NCBI RefSeq assembly: GCF_052118625.1
Contig: NZ_JBQKGW010000001.1
Span: forward strand, 62,001-126,000
Direction: 5' to 3'
Source of the DNA: Porcincola sp945869225
GTDB lineage: Bacteria > Bacillota > Clostridia > Lachnospirales > Lachnospiraceae
DNA: 64,000 nucleotides
Positions within the stretch are counted from its first letter, which is position 1. Each line of letters begins with the position of its first letter. Below are positions 52,194-61,283 of this stretch, piece after piece. The notes beneath the pieces are model-generated. The model was not told the DNA's origin and searched no databases. It worked only from the letters and a program-made list of their open reading frames with translations. The position numbers and the translations under genes are program-made.

Positions 52194-54272
52194 ATGAATG
52201 TTTACACCACTGACAAAATACGCAACGTTGTTCTGTTAGGTCACGGTGGAGCAGGGAAGACAAGCCTTCTGGAAGCGATGGCATACCTGACCGGTATTAC
52301 TTCCAGGCTCGGCTCTGTCGCGGACGGCACCACCCTGAGCGATTTCGATAAAGAAGAGCAGAACCGTAAGTTCTCAATCAATACCTCGATGGCTCCGATC
52401 ATCTGGAATGACTGCAAGATCAATGTTCTTGATACCCCCGGCTATTTTGACTTCATCGGAGAGGTGGAGGAGGCGGTCGCGGCGGCTGACGCGGCGATCA
52501 TCGTTGTAAACGGCAAGAATGGTGTCGAGGTCGGCACACAGAAGGCATGGGAGCTCTGTGAAAAGTACCATCTTCCGCGTATGTTCTACGTATCCAACAT
52601 GGACTTTGACAATGCCTCATACAGAAAGATCGTCGAGACGCTGACCGACCTTTACGGCAAGAAGATCGCGCCGATGTACCTTCCGATTCGTGAGAATGAG
52701 AAGTTTGTCGGCTACGTCAACGTTGTCAAGCAGCGCGCGCGCCGCTACGTGGACAAGCAGAACAAGGTAGAGTGTGAGATCCCAGACTATCTGAAGGATT
52801 ATCTCGCAAACTACCGTGACACGATGCTGGAATCCGTCGCCGAGACGAGCGAGGCTTTCATGGACCGCTATTTCAACGGAGAAGAATTCACGGAGGCAGA
52901 GATCGTGTCCGCGCTCAAGGCGAATGTCTCTACCTGTGACATGGTGCCTGTCACTATGGGTGCCAGTGTCAATCTTCAGGGCATCATGATTCTTCTTGAC
53001 GATATCATCAGCTATTTCCCGAGTCCTCTGGAGCGCCAGATCGCCGGAGTCAGCCTGAAATCGAATGAGGTTTTCCAGGCGGACTACGACTTCTCGAAGG
53101 CAAAGAGTGCATTTGTCTGGAAGACAATCGTCGATCCGTTCATCGGCAAGTATTCGATGATCAAGGTGGCCTCCGGATCGATCCGCCCGGACGATATGCT
53201 GTTCGATACGGAGAATCAGAACGAATTCCGCGCCGGCAAGCTCTATGTGTTTGAGGGCAGCAGGCCGGTCGAGGTATCCGAGCTGATGGCCGGGGACATC
53301 GGCGCGCTCTCCAAGCTCGATGTCGACACCCGTGACAGCATTTCCACCAAGGCCAGTCCGGTTCAGTATGGGAAGTTCGAAATCTCGACCCCCTACACCT
53401 ACAAGAAATATGTGGCCGTTACAAAAGGTGAGGAGGACAAGGCAGCGCAGGGGCTCTCGAAGCTTGCGCAGGAAGACCAGACGCTCCTTGTTGTCAACGA
53501 TGCCGAGAACCATCAGACGCTTCTCTACGGGATCGGAGACCAGCAGCTTGATGTTGCGGCCAGCAAGCTGCTGAATAAGTACAAGGTAAAAATCGTGCTT
53601 GAAAAGCCGGCGGTCGCGTTCCGCGAGACGATCCGGAAGACGTCCGATGTCGACAGCAAGTACAAGAAGCAGTCCGGCGGACATGGCCAGTATGGCCACG
53701 TTAAGATGAAGTTCGAACCGTCAGGAGATCTGGAAAAGCCATATGTCTTCGAGCAGATTGTAGTCGGCGGATCCGTTCCGAAGAATTACTTCCCGGCAGT
53801 CGAGAAGGGAATTGCAGAGTCTGTCCTGAAGGGACCGATGGCCGGATACCCGGTTGTCGGAGTCAAGGCGATCCTTTATGACGGCTCCTATCACCCGGTC
53901 GATTCGTCCGAGCAGGCATTCAAGACCGCTGCCAGCATGGCCTTCAAGAAAGGCTTCATGGAAGCAGGTCCGGTCCTGCTTGAACCGATTGCTTCCCTGA
54001 AGGTCACGGCACCTGACAAGTACACCGGCGACATCATGGGCGATCTCAACAAGAGACGTGGCCGCGTGCTTGGAATGAACCCTGATCACAAGGGGAACAC
54101 GATTGTTGAAGCGGATGTTCCGCAGAGTGAACTCTACGGCTACTGCACGGCGCTTCGCTCCATCACCGGCGGCGCAGGGAGCTTCGAGTATACATTCGCC
54201 CGCTATGAGCAGGCGCCTGCGGATGTTCAGGAGAAGGAAATCGAAGCGAGGGCAGAGGAAGCCGCAAAGTAA
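52194..54272 (+). CDS. elongation factor G paralogue (EF-G-like GTPase)
   Basis: A 692-residue translational GTPase with the EF-G domain order but diverged G motifs. G1 is GHGGAGKTS. G3 is DTPGYFDF with Tyr84 where canonical EF-G has the catalytic His. G4 is NMD rather than NKMD. These fit the EF-G-like subfamily of Firmicutes, whose role (translocation, recycling or a special condition) is not settled. Domains II-V are complete and include GGHGQYGHVKM and YHPVDSSEQAF. A true fusA copy is not in this window. GGAGG lies eight bases before ATG 52194. Confidence 0.9.
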   Translation: MNVYTTDKIRNVVLLGHGGAGKTSLLEAMAYLTGITSRLGSVADGTTLSDFDKEEQNRKFSINTSMAPIIWNDCKINVLDTPGYFDFIGEVEEAVAAADAAIIVVNGKNGVEVGTQKAWELCEKYHLPRMFYVSNMDFDNASYRKIVETLTDLYGKKIAPMYLPIRENEKFVGYVNVVKQRARRYVDKQNKVECEIPDYLKDYLANYRDTMLESVAETSEAFMDRYFNGEEFTEAEIVSALKANVSTCDMVPVTMGASVNLQGIMILLDDIISYFPSPLERQIAGVSLKSNEVFQADYDFSKAKSAFVWKTIVDPFIGKYSMIKVASGSIRPDDMLFDTENQNEFRAGKLYVFEGSRPVEVSELMAGDIGALSKLDVDTRDSISTKASPVQYGKFEISTPYTYKKYVAVTKGEEDKAAQGLSKLAQEDQTLLVVNDAENHQTLLYGIGDQQLDVAASKLLNKYKVKIVLEKPAVAFRETIRKTSDVDSKYKKQSGGHGQYGHVKMKFEPSGDLEKPYVFEQIVVGGSVPKNYFPAVEKGIAESVLKGPMAGYPVVGVKAILYDGSYHPVDSSEQAFKTAASMAFKKGFMEAGPVLLEPIASLKVTAPDKYTGDIMGDLNKRRGRVLGMNPDHKGNTIVEADVPQSELYGYCTALRSITGGAGSFEYTFARYEQAPADVQEKEIEARAEEAAK

Positions 54273-54275
54273 ATC

Positions 54276-54305
54276 TTGTAATTTAAAATTACCGTGTGTT
54301 ATAAT
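54276..54305 (+). promoter_or_regulatory. SCIFF promoter with embedded palindrome
   Basis: TTGTAA (54276-54281) and a perfect TATAAT (54300-54305) are 18 bp apart, immediately after the EF-G paralogue stop codon. The spacer holds a perfect 15-bp palindrome GTAATTTAAAATTAC (54278-54292) that overlaps the -35, a likely operator. Confidence 0.7.
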
Positions 54306-54419
54306 GCGACTGTTGATTTCCGCTTGCGTTTCGGGCACTGGACACTGTTTTGTAGATTCCACGACCGGGATCGCGCGGCAATTGGAAGCGTGAATTCGTT
54401 CGTATAAGGAGGCATCATT

Positions 54420-54569
54420 ATGAAGCATATTCAGACCCTCAGCACCAGATCTCTTCAGCAGTCCCTCAAGAAGGGCGGATGCGGCGAGTGCCAGACGTCC
54501 TGCCAGTCTGCATGCAAGACCAGCTGCACGGTCGGCAACCAGACCTGCGAGCAGATGAAGAAGAACTGA
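54420..54569 (+). CDS. scfA: SCIFF ribosomally made peptide precursor (six Cys in forty-five)
   Basis: A 49-residue precursor with cysteines at 21, 24, 28, 32, 36 and 43, the signature of SCIFF (TIGR03973-type) peptides. Residues 1-18 are the leader (basic, Leu/Gln-rich) recognised by the maturase. The core has Gln, Thr and Ser between the cysteines, where thioether crosslinks are formed to alpha carbons. AAGGAGG lies seven bases before the ATG. The radical-SAM maturase gene follows after a hairpin. SCIFF is nearly universal in Clostridia; its biological function is unknown. Confidence 0.97.
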   Translation: MKHIQTLSTRSLQQSLKKGGCGECQTSCQSACKTSCTVGNQTCEQMKKN

Positions 54570-54613
54570 CGGGAGCGTCATTTCCATTCAAGGCTGATTC
54601 AAGATGTATTATG

Positions 54614-54648
54614 ACAGGCTGTCGCAGATAGGACCTGCGGCAGCCTGT
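54614..54648 (+). promoter_or_regulatory. stem-loop between SCIFF and maturase genes
   Basis: A 14-bp stem with one G-U pair (54614-54627 with 54635-54648) and a 7-base loop, with only a weak following U stretch. It probably allows more precursor than maturase mRNA by partial termination or 3' protection. Confidence 0.7.
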
Positions 54649-54680
54649 TCTGTGATAACAGGGAAGAGGAGTAAAAGCTT

Positions 54681-56060
54681 TTGGTTCATCAGTATCGCAA
54701 CAATGGATATAACATCGCCCTGGATGTAGACAGCGGAAGCGTTCACATTCTGGACGATCTCAGCTATCAGCTGATTGCTGAACTTGAAAAAAACAGAGCG
54801 CTGACCGACGAGGAGCTGACCGGGATGTTCGGGGACAGATATGATCCTTCAGACATCCGGGAAGCACTCTCGGAGATTCACGGCCTGGAGTCGGCCGGGC
54901 AGCTCTTCACAGAAGATATCTACAAGAACGCCGTCATTGATTTCAAAAACAGGCCGACCGTCGTCAAGGCACTCTGCCTGAATATCGCACACGACTGTAA
55001 TCTGGCGTGCAGGTATTGTTTTGCAGAGGAAGGAGAATATCACGGAAGACGGGCGCTCATGAGCTATGAGGTCGGCTGTCAGGCGCTCGATTTTCTCGTC
55101 GCTCACTCTGGCAACAGACACAATCTGGAGGTTGACTTCTTCGGAGGAGAGCCTCTGATGAACTGGGAAGTTGTCAAAAAGCTGGTCGCGTACGGAAGAT
55201 CCCTTGAAAAACAGCATGACAAGCACTTCCGTTTCACGATCACGACAAACGGCGTCCTTCTGAATGACGAGATCATGGAATTCTGCAACCGTGAGATGGA
55301 CAATGTCGTCATGAGCCTGGACGGAAGACAGGCTGTCCATGATCACATGCGTCCGTTCCGGAATGGCAAGGGCAGCTATGAGCTGGTTGTTCCGAAGTTT
55401 CAGAAGTTTGCGGCACAGAGAAAGGCGCTCGGAAAACAGTATTACATCCGGGGAACCTACACACACTACAATCTCGATTTTGCCAGAGACGTCATTCACT
55501 TTGCGGATCTCGGATTCGATCAGCTCTCGATGGAGCCTGTTGTCGCTCCGGCTGACGCGGATTATGCCATCCGCCCGGAGGACCTCCCGGTTCTGAAGGA
55601 GCAGTATGACATCCTGGCCCGGGAGATGATCCGCCGTCAGAAGGAAGGAAGGGGCTTTACCTTCTTCCACTTTATGATCGACCTGACAGGCGGTCCGTGT
55701 GTCTACAAGCGGCTCTCCGGCTGCGGCTCCGGTACGGAATACCTCGGCGTCACACCCTGGGGAGATCTGTACCCGTGTCACCAGTTTGTGGGGAATGAGC
55801 AGTTCCTCCTCGGCAACGTAAAAGACGGCATTGTCCGGAAAGATATTGTTGACAGCTTCAAGTGCTGCAACGTCTATTCCAGAAAGGAATGCCGTACCTG
55901 CTTTGCGCGGTACTATTGCAGCGGCGGCTGCGCAGCGAATTCATGGAACTTCCATGGCCGGATTGACGATGTATACGAGATCGGCTGCGAGCTGGAGCGA
56001 AAGCGGGTTGAATGTGCCATTATGATCAAGGCCGCCCTTGCGGGCAGTCCGGAATCATAA
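54681..56060 (+). CDS. scfB: SCIFF radical-SAM maturase (thioether-forming)
   Basis: A 459-residue radical SAM/SPASM enzyme that installs thioether bridges on the SCIFF peptide. The radical-SAM cysteines are Cys106, Cys110 and Cys113 in CNLACRYCF. The N-terminal 95 residues form the RiPP-recognition (PqqD-like) domain that binds the leader. The SPASM region after residue 340 has many cysteines (CVYKRLSGCGSG, CHQF, CCNVYSRKECRTCFARYYCSGGC) for two auxiliary clusters. It starts at TTG 54681 after AGAGGAG. It lies between the peptide gene and secDF. Confidence 0.95.
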   Translation: MVHQYRNNGYNIALDVDSGSVHILDDLSYQLIAELEKNRALTDEELTGMFGDRYDPSDIREALSEIHGLESAGQLFTEDIYKNAVIDFKNRPTVVKALCLNIAHDCNLACRYCFAEEGEYHGRRALMSYEVGCQALDFLVAHSGNRHNLEVDFFGGEPLMNWEVVKKLVAYGRSLEKQHDKHFRFTITTNGVLLNDEIMEFCNREMDNVVMSLDGRQAVHDHMRPFRNGKGSYELVVPKFQKFAAQRKALGKQYYIRGTYTHYNLDFARDVIHFADLGFDQLSMEPVVAPADADYAIRPEDLPVLKEQYDILAREMIRRQKEGRGFTFFHFMIDLTGGPCVYKRLSGCGSGTEYLGVTPWGDLYPCHQFVGNEQFLLGNVKDGIVRKDIVDSFKCCNVYSRKECRTCFARYYCSGGCAANSWNFHGRIDDVYEIGCELERKRVECAIMIKAALAGSPES

Positions 56061-56086
56061 AGATAAAAAGCAAAGGAGTCATACCA

Positions 56087-58342
56087 ATGAGCAAGAAGAA
56101 GGCAAGAATCATTCTGATCCTTCTGGCAGCTTCCCTGGTCCTTCTGCTCTACACTGCGTTTATCGGGTGGGGACCGACCGGGACAGGTGCCATGAAAAAC
56201 ATCAAGCTGGGCCTTGATCTGGAGGGCGGCGTGTCTGTCACCTATCAGGCGAAGGAGGACAACCCTTCGGCCGAGGACATGGCAGACACCGTGTACAAAC
56301 TCCAGAAGCGTGTCGACGCGATCTCGACCGAGGCACATGTCTACCAGGAAGGATCGAACCGGATCAACATCGAGATCCCCGGCGTCTCCAACGCAGAGGA
56401 AATTCTCTCCCAGCTTGGAAAGCCTGGCTCTCTGAAGTTTGAGCTTTCAGACGGGACCGAAATCCTGGACGGTTCTCATATTGAGTCCGCGGAAGCCGCT
56501 TCCACCAGAGACAACATGAACAACACCAAGTACGTTGTCGAGGTCACCTTCGACAAGAAAGGTGCGAAGGCGTTCGGCGACGCGACAACCAAGAATGTCG
56601 GAAAGCCGATTTCCATTGTCTATGATGGGGAAACGATCAGTTCTCCGGTTGTGCAGCAGGCCATCACAGACGGGAAGTGCGAGATTTCAGGCAACTTCAC
56701 GCTGGATTCCGCCAAGGAACTGGCCTCTTCCATCCGTATCGGCTCTCTTTCCCTGGAACTGGAGGAAATCCGTTCCCAGGTTGTCGGTGCACAGCTCGGT
56801 CAGCAGGCTTTGAAGACCTCCCTGATCGGCGGTATCATCGGCGTCATCTGTGTCATGATCATCATGATCGCTGCTTACAAGGTTCCGGGCATTGTCGCTT
56901 CCTTCGCCCTTCTTCTTTACACGGCGCTGGATCTCGTTGCCATGAATGCCTTTGACATGACGCTGACGCTCCCCGGTATTGCAGGTGTCATCCTGTCTAT
57001 CGGTATGGCAGTCGACGCCAATGTCATTATCTATGCCCGGATTCGCGAAGAGATCGCAAACGGGAATTCTGTCCGTTCCGCAATTGACACCGGATTCCGC
57101 AAGGCTTTGTCCGCCATCATCGATGGCAATGTCACCACCCTGATTGCATGCCTGGTTCTTTACATCATGGGAACAGGCTCAGTGAAGGGCTTCGCCGAAT
57201 CCCTGGCACTTGGTATTTTCCTGTCCATGTTTACGGCGCTCTTCGTGTCAAAGTGGATTGTCAAGTCCTTCTATGCGCTCGGCATGTCCGATCCGAAGTA
57301 TTTCGGAAAGATGATCGCGATCAAGCGGCTCAACATGGTCGGGAACAGGAAGATTTTCTTCACGATTGCTCTGATCGCGATCCTGACCGGCCCTGTCGCC
57401 TGCATCGCAAACCACGCGGCCGGAAGAGGGGCCCTGAACTTCTCGATGGAGTTCCGCGGCGGTACCTCCACGGATGTGACGTTCAAGGACTCCTATGACA
57501 TCAACGCCATCGATACCAAGATCAAACCTGTCATCCAGAAGGTCATTGGAGAAGCGGAGGTGCAGGCGCAGAAGGTTGCCGGCGGCAATGAGATCATCTT
57601 CAAGACCCGCACGCTGAGCAATGACGAACGTCAGAAGCTTTCCGATGCTCTCGACAAGGAGTTCCCGATCGATACGTACAAGGACAACGCCGGCGAGCAG
57701 GCAAAGGCCATCAGCTTTGAGACCATATCCGGAACGGTTTCAAATGAGATGAGAAGAGATGCTGTCGTTGCGGTCATCATCGCGGTCGTCTGCATGCTGA
57801 TCTACATCTGGTTCCGTTTCTCGGATCTGCGCTTTGCCTCCTCGGCGATCATCGCCCTGATCCATGATGTGCTGGTTGTATTTGCCAGCTATGCCATCAC
57901 GAGGATCTCGGTCGGCGGAACCTTCATCGCCGTCATGCTGACAATCGTCGGTTATTCGATCAACTCCACGATCGTCATCTTCGACCGTGTCCGTGAGAAT
58001 CTGAAGAGCCGTGACAGGTACGAATCACTTGAAGCGCTGGTCGATGACAGCATCACTTCCACCATGACGCGAAGCATCTACACCTCGCTGACAACATTTG
58101 TCACCGTCTTCTTCCTGTATATCGTCGGCGTTCCCTCGATCAAGGAATTCTCACTTCCGCTGATCGTCGGTATCATCGCCGGAATGTACTCCTCCGTGTG
58201 CCTGACCGGTGCGATGTGGTATGTAATGCGGATCCGCAAGGACAGAAGGGATCAGGCAGCTGCCCAGTCCGCTGCAGCCGCAAAGGCAGCAGGTAAGATT
58301 ACCGCGAGCAAGAAAAAGAAAAAGCATGTTCCGCAGGCCTGA
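56087..58342 (+). CDS. secDF: protein translocase SecDF fusion
   Basis: A 751-residue fusion of SecD and SecF that uses proton motive force to help export through SecYEG. The N-terminal SecD half has an anchor segment, the D1 motif LGLDLEGGVSV and the periplasmic P1 region. The motif GIAGVILSIGMAVDANVIIYARIREE marks transmembrane helix 4. The SecF half begins near residue 420 with FSMEFRGGTSTDV and GYSINSTIVIFDRVRENL. The C-terminus is Lys/Ala-rich. AAAGGAG lies eight bases before ATG 56087. The gene often neighbours the SCIFF pair in Clostridia. Confidence 0.96.
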   Translation: MSKKKARIILILLAASLVLLLYTAFIGWGPTGTGAMKNIKLGLDLEGGVSVTYQAKEDNPSAEDMADTVYKLQKRVDAISTEAHVYQEGSNRINIEIPGVSNAEEILSQLGKPGSLKFELSDGTEILDGSHIESAEAASTRDNMNNTKYVVEVTFDKKGAKAFGDATTKNVGKPISIVYDGETISSPVVQQAITDGKCEISGNFTLDSAKELASSIRIGSLSLELEEIRSQVVGAQLGQQALKTSLIGGIIGVICVMIIMIAAYKVPGIVASFALLLYTALDLVAMNAFDMTLTLPGIAGVILSIGMAVDANVIIYARIREEIANGNSVRSAIDTGFRKALSAIIDGNVTTLIACLVLYIMGTGSVKGFAESLALGIFLSMFTALFVSKWIVKSFYALGMSDPKYFGKMIAIKRLNMVGNRKIFFTIALIAILTGPVACIANHAAGRGALNFSMEFRGGTSTDVTFKDSYDINAIDTKIKPVIQKVIGEAEVQAQKVAGGNEIIFKTRTLSNDERQKLSDALDKEFPIDTYKDNAGEQAKAISFETISGTVSNEMRRDAVVAVIIAVVCMLIYIWFRFSDLRFASSAIIALIHDVLVVFASYAITRISVGGTFIAVMLTIVGYSINSTIVIFDRVRENLKSRDRYESLEALVDDSITSTMTRSIYTSLTTFVTVFFLYIVGVPSIKEFSLPLIVGIIAGMYSSVCLTGAMWYVMRIRKDRRDQAAAQSAAAAKAAGKITASKKKKKHVPQA

Positions 58343-58390
58343 AGCCTGACGGACAAATCATGTTCTGGCTGCCGGAAGGTGGCTTGAAAG

Positions 58391-58446
58391 AGCCTGCGGC
58401 TCCCGGGCGCTGCGTCTGCGCGCGCGGGAGACTGCAGGCTTTTTTG
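58391..58446 (+). terminator. intrinsic terminator after secDF
   Basis: A long GC-rich stem pairs 58391-58405 with 58425-58440, with one bulge, and is followed by six T's. It ends the SCIFF-secDF transcript shortly before recJ. Confidence 0.85.
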
Positions 58447-58481
58447 ACGTTTCATTTACAGACACAGAAAGGTAGATTCCT

Positions 58482-60272
58482 TTGGAAAAATGGTTCGAAA
58501 TCCGGAAATCCGGAGATTTCATCAAAATGGGAAAGCAATTCGGGATTGACCCGATGGCAGCAAGGGTCATGCGGAACCGCGGAATCGAGAGCGAAGCAGA
58601 TGCCAGGCGATATCTCTACGGGTCGCTTCAGGATCTCGACAGTCCCGCTGAGCTGGATGGAACTGACAGGGCAGCGGACATCATTCTGGAGAAAATCCGC
58701 CAGCATCGCTCCATCAGGGTCATCGGCGACTATGATATCGATGGCGTCTGCGCAACCTGCATCCTGGTGAAAGGGCTTTCAGCCCTCGGCGGTGATGTCT
58801 CCTATGATATTCCCGAGCGGCTTTCCGACGGGTATGGCCTCAATGTCCGTCTGGTGGAGGAGGCCATCCGGGATAAGGTTGATACGCTGATCACGGTTGA
58901 TAACGGGATCTCCGCCTTGTCCCAGATCCGGCTTGCAAAGGATGCCGGCATGACGGTCATTGTGACAGACCATCATTCACAGCCATACCGGGACGAGGAC
59001 GGTGTCCGGCGCTGGCTGAAACCGCCTGCCGATGTTGTCATCGACCCGAATCTGCACGACTGCGGTTACCCGAACAAGGCACTCTGCGGTGCGGGGGTTG
59101 CGTGGAAGCTTCTCTATATGATGGAAGCACGCCTCCGGACATCTGAAGGCAGCCTTCCGTCTCCTGACTGCTGTCCGCTGACAATGAAGCTTCTCCCGTT
59201 TGCTGCATTTGCGACGGTCGGAGATGTCATGGATCTGAAGGGGGAGAACCGGGTTCTTGTCAAAACCGGTCTCCGCCTTCTGGAAAAATCGGGAAATATC
59301 GGGATAAGGGCGCTCATATCAGCCTGCGGGCTGGAGGGCCGGTCTCTCTCAGCCTACCACATCGGATTTGTACTGGGACCCTGCGTCAACGCCGGCGGAA
59401 GACTGGAGACAGCACACGAGGCAGTGGCTCTTTTCCTCTCCGGGGACGAGCAGAAGGCCCGCCAGCTCGCGGAACATCTCTGCAGTCTCAACCAGGAGCG
59501 GAAGGAGCTGACCGACCGGGGCGTTGCACAGGCCATGGTGGAAGCAGAAGACGGAACCCTTTCATCCGACAGGGTCCTTGTAATCTATCTGCCGGGGACA
59601 CACGAATCCATCGCGGGAATCATCGCCGGTAAAGTGAGAGAGCGCACCGGCAAGCCGTGCTTTATCCTGACGGACGCCCAGGAAGAAGGACTGTTAAAGG
59701 GAAGCGGCCGCTCGATTGCGGAATACTCGATGTATGATGAGCTGACAGGCTGCAGGGATCTGCTCGAAAAATTCGGCGGACATCCGATGGCAGCCGGTCT
59801 GTCTCTCCGGGCGGAGAATCTTGAGAAATTCCGCAGAAGGCTCAACAAGGCCTGCACACTGACAGAAGAAGATCTCGCGAAAAAAGTCATGCTGGACGCA
59901 AGGCTTCCCCTTTCGTACATTTCCGAGGAACTCGTTGAAAGCCTGAAGCTTCTGGAGCCCTTTGGAAAAGGTAATGAGCGTCCTCTTTTCGGAGAGCAGA
60001 ACCTTTCTCTTCTTTCCTGCAGGGTACTGGGAAAGCACAGAAATGTACTGAAGCTTGCGGTTGCATCCGGCACCCGGCGCATGAGCGCGGTTTGTTTCTG
60101 CGACGCGGACAGTCTGCTTGAACGGCTCTCCGCCGAAGGCGGCGTGGAGGAGGTGAAGAAGCTGATGGCTGGCCTTCCAAACAGTCTGCGTGTGACGGCA
60201 GCCTTCTATCCGGAGGTGAATGAATACCGCGGAAACAGGGAAATTCAGATATGTATAACGAACATAAAGTAG
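58482..60272 (+). CDS. recJ: single-stranded-DNA exonuclease RecJ
   Basis: A 596-residue 5'-3' single-strand DNA exonuclease for recombination and repair. DHH-superfamily motifs in order are IGDYDIDGVCAT, VDNGISAL, VTDHHS and GHPMAAGLS. The OB-fold C-terminal domain covers about 480-596. The TTG at 58482 gives the family start (EKWFEIRK), with GAAAGG upstream; the next ATG at 58527 would lose this. No other repair gene is nearby. The gene lies between the secDF terminator and the hdr promoter. Confidence 0.93.
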   Translation: MEKWFEIRKSGDFIKMGKQFGIDPMAARVMRNRGIESEADARRYLYGSLQDLDSPAELDGTDRAADIILEKIRQHRSIRVIGDYDIDGVCATCILVKGLSALGGDVSYDIPERLSDGYGLNVRLVEEAIRDKVDTLITVDNGISALSQIRLAKDAGMTVIVTDHHSQPYRDEDGVRRWLKPPADVVIDPNLHDCGYPNKALCGAGVAWKLLYMMEARLRTSEGSLPSPDCCPLTMKLLPFAAFATVGDVMDLKGENRVLVKTGLRLLEKSGNIGIRALISACGLEGRSLSAYHIGFVLGPCVNAGGRLETAHEAVALFLSGDEQKARQLAEHLCSLNQERKELTDRGVAQAMVEAEDGTLSSDRVLVIYLPGTHESIAGIIAGKVRERTGKPCFILTDAQEEGLLKGSGRSIAEYSMYDELTGCRDLLEKFGGHPMAAGLSLRAENLEKFRRRLNKACTLTEEDLAKKVMLDARLPLSYISEELVESLKLLEPFGKGNERPLFGEQNLSLLSCRVLGKHRNVLKLAVASGTRRMSAVCFCDADSLLERLSAEGGVEEVKKLMAGLPNSLRVTAAFYPEVNEYRGNREIQICITNIK

Positions 60273-60295
60273 GCATGTCTGACGTCTGTTCATGT

Positions 60296-60335
60296 CTGTG
60301 AAAAGTTTGACAATCAGCCCCTGAGAGAGTACGAT
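60296..60335 (+). promoter_or_regulatory. hdr promoter with Rex-like operator
   Basis: TTGACA (60307-60312) and TACGAT (60330-60335) are 17 bp apart. Overlapping the -35, bases 60296-60313 read CTGTGAAAAGTTTGACAA, which agrees with the redox-regulator Rex consensus (TTGT-TAA-N4-TTA-ACAA) at 11 of 14 fixed positions. NAD(H)-linked electron transfer genes are typical Rex targets, which supports the idea. Confidence 0.6.
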
Positions 60336-60352
60336 AGAAAAGATACTGAGGG

Positions 60353-60387
60353 AGCCGACTGGTGTCTGAAAAACAGTTCGGCTTTTA
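60353..60387 (+). terminator. leader hairpin (attenuator-like) before hdrB
   Basis: Bases 60353-60361 pair with 60374-60383 with one bulge, forming a stem followed by TTTT. It lies about 10 bases before the AAAGGAG of hdrB and after the promoter, so transcripts must pass it to express the hdr genes. Confidence 0.6.
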
Positions 60388-60414
60388 TCATGAGAAAGGA
60401 GAAAGACAGCACAT

Positions 60415-61281
60415 ATGGGTGAAATCACACAATACAGCTATTTCCCCGGATGTACGCTGAAGACCAAGGCCAGGGATCTGGACCGCTATGCCAGATCCTG
60501 TGCGGCAAAGCTCGGCGCAGAGCTTGTCGAGCCGGAGATGTGGCAGTGCTGCGGCGGTGTCTATCCGCTTGGCTCTGACGAGATCGGGAACAAGCTGTCC
60601 TCTGTGAGGGCGCTGAACGATGCCAAGGAACATGGCCTGGAGCTCGTAACCGTCTGTTCCGCCTGCTACCATGTCATCAAGCGGGTGAATGATGATATGG
60701 CCAATGTTCCGGATATCCAGACGCGTGCGAACAACTACGCGCAGTTCGACGAACCCTACAAGGGAGAGACGAAGGTTCTGCATTATCTGGAACTCCTTCG
60801 CGACCGGATCGGTTTTGACAAGGTGAAGGAGGCGGTGACAAAGCCGCTGACCGGAAAGAAGATCGGAGCGTACTATGGCTGCCTTCTGCTTCGCCCGTCG
60901 AAGATCCTTCAGTTTGATGATCCGGAGAATCCTTCCATCATGGAGGACTTCATCAGCGCGATCGGTGCGACACCGGTCCGTTACCAGATGAGGAACGAGT
61001 GCTGCGGCGGCTACCGCTCGATGGAAAACCGTGCGCTTTCCGACAAGCTCGTCGGAAAGATTTTCACAGACGCAAGAAACGCCGGCTGTGAAGAGCTGAT
61101 CACCGCCTGCCCGCTCTGCTGGTACAACCTGAACCAGTACCAGGGACCGGATAAGCTTCCGGTCCGCTACATGACCGAGGTTCTCGCGGAGGCGCTCGAC
61201 CTTCTGGAAGCGAAGCCGGATCCAGCTGAGCTTGACGGTGTCTCCTGTGCATGTATGCACGAAGCCGGAAAGGAGGCCTGA
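60415..61281 (+). CDS. hdrB: heterodisulfide reductase subunit B-like protein
   Basis: A 288-residue HdrB-type protein with two CCG domains, each of the form C-x(n)-CCG-x(n)-CxxC. The first runs from FPGCTLK through QCCGGVYPL to CSACYH, the second from YYGCLLLRP through NECCGGYRS to CPLCWYN. Each pair usually binds a noncubane 4Fe-4S cluster that reduces a disulfide-like substrate. The C-terminus adds a CAC and a short tail. hdrC begins two bases after the stop. In bacteria such subunits often belong to electron-bifurcating complexes with soluble substrates. Confidence 0.93.
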   Translation: MGEITQYSYFPGCTLKTKARDLDRYARSCAAKLGAELVEPEMWQCCGGVYPLGSDEIGNKLSSVRALNDAKEHGLELVTVCSACYHVIKRVNDDMANVPDIQTRANNYAQFDEPYKGETKVLHYLELLRDRIGFDKVKEAVTKPLTGKKIGAYYGCLLLRPSKILQFDDPENPSIMEDFISAIGATPVRYQMRNECCGGYRSMENRALSDKLVGKIFTDARNAGCEELITACPLCWYNLNQYQGPDKLPVRYMTEVLAEALDLLEAKPDPAELDGVSCACMHEAGKEA

Positions 61282-61283
61282 AG

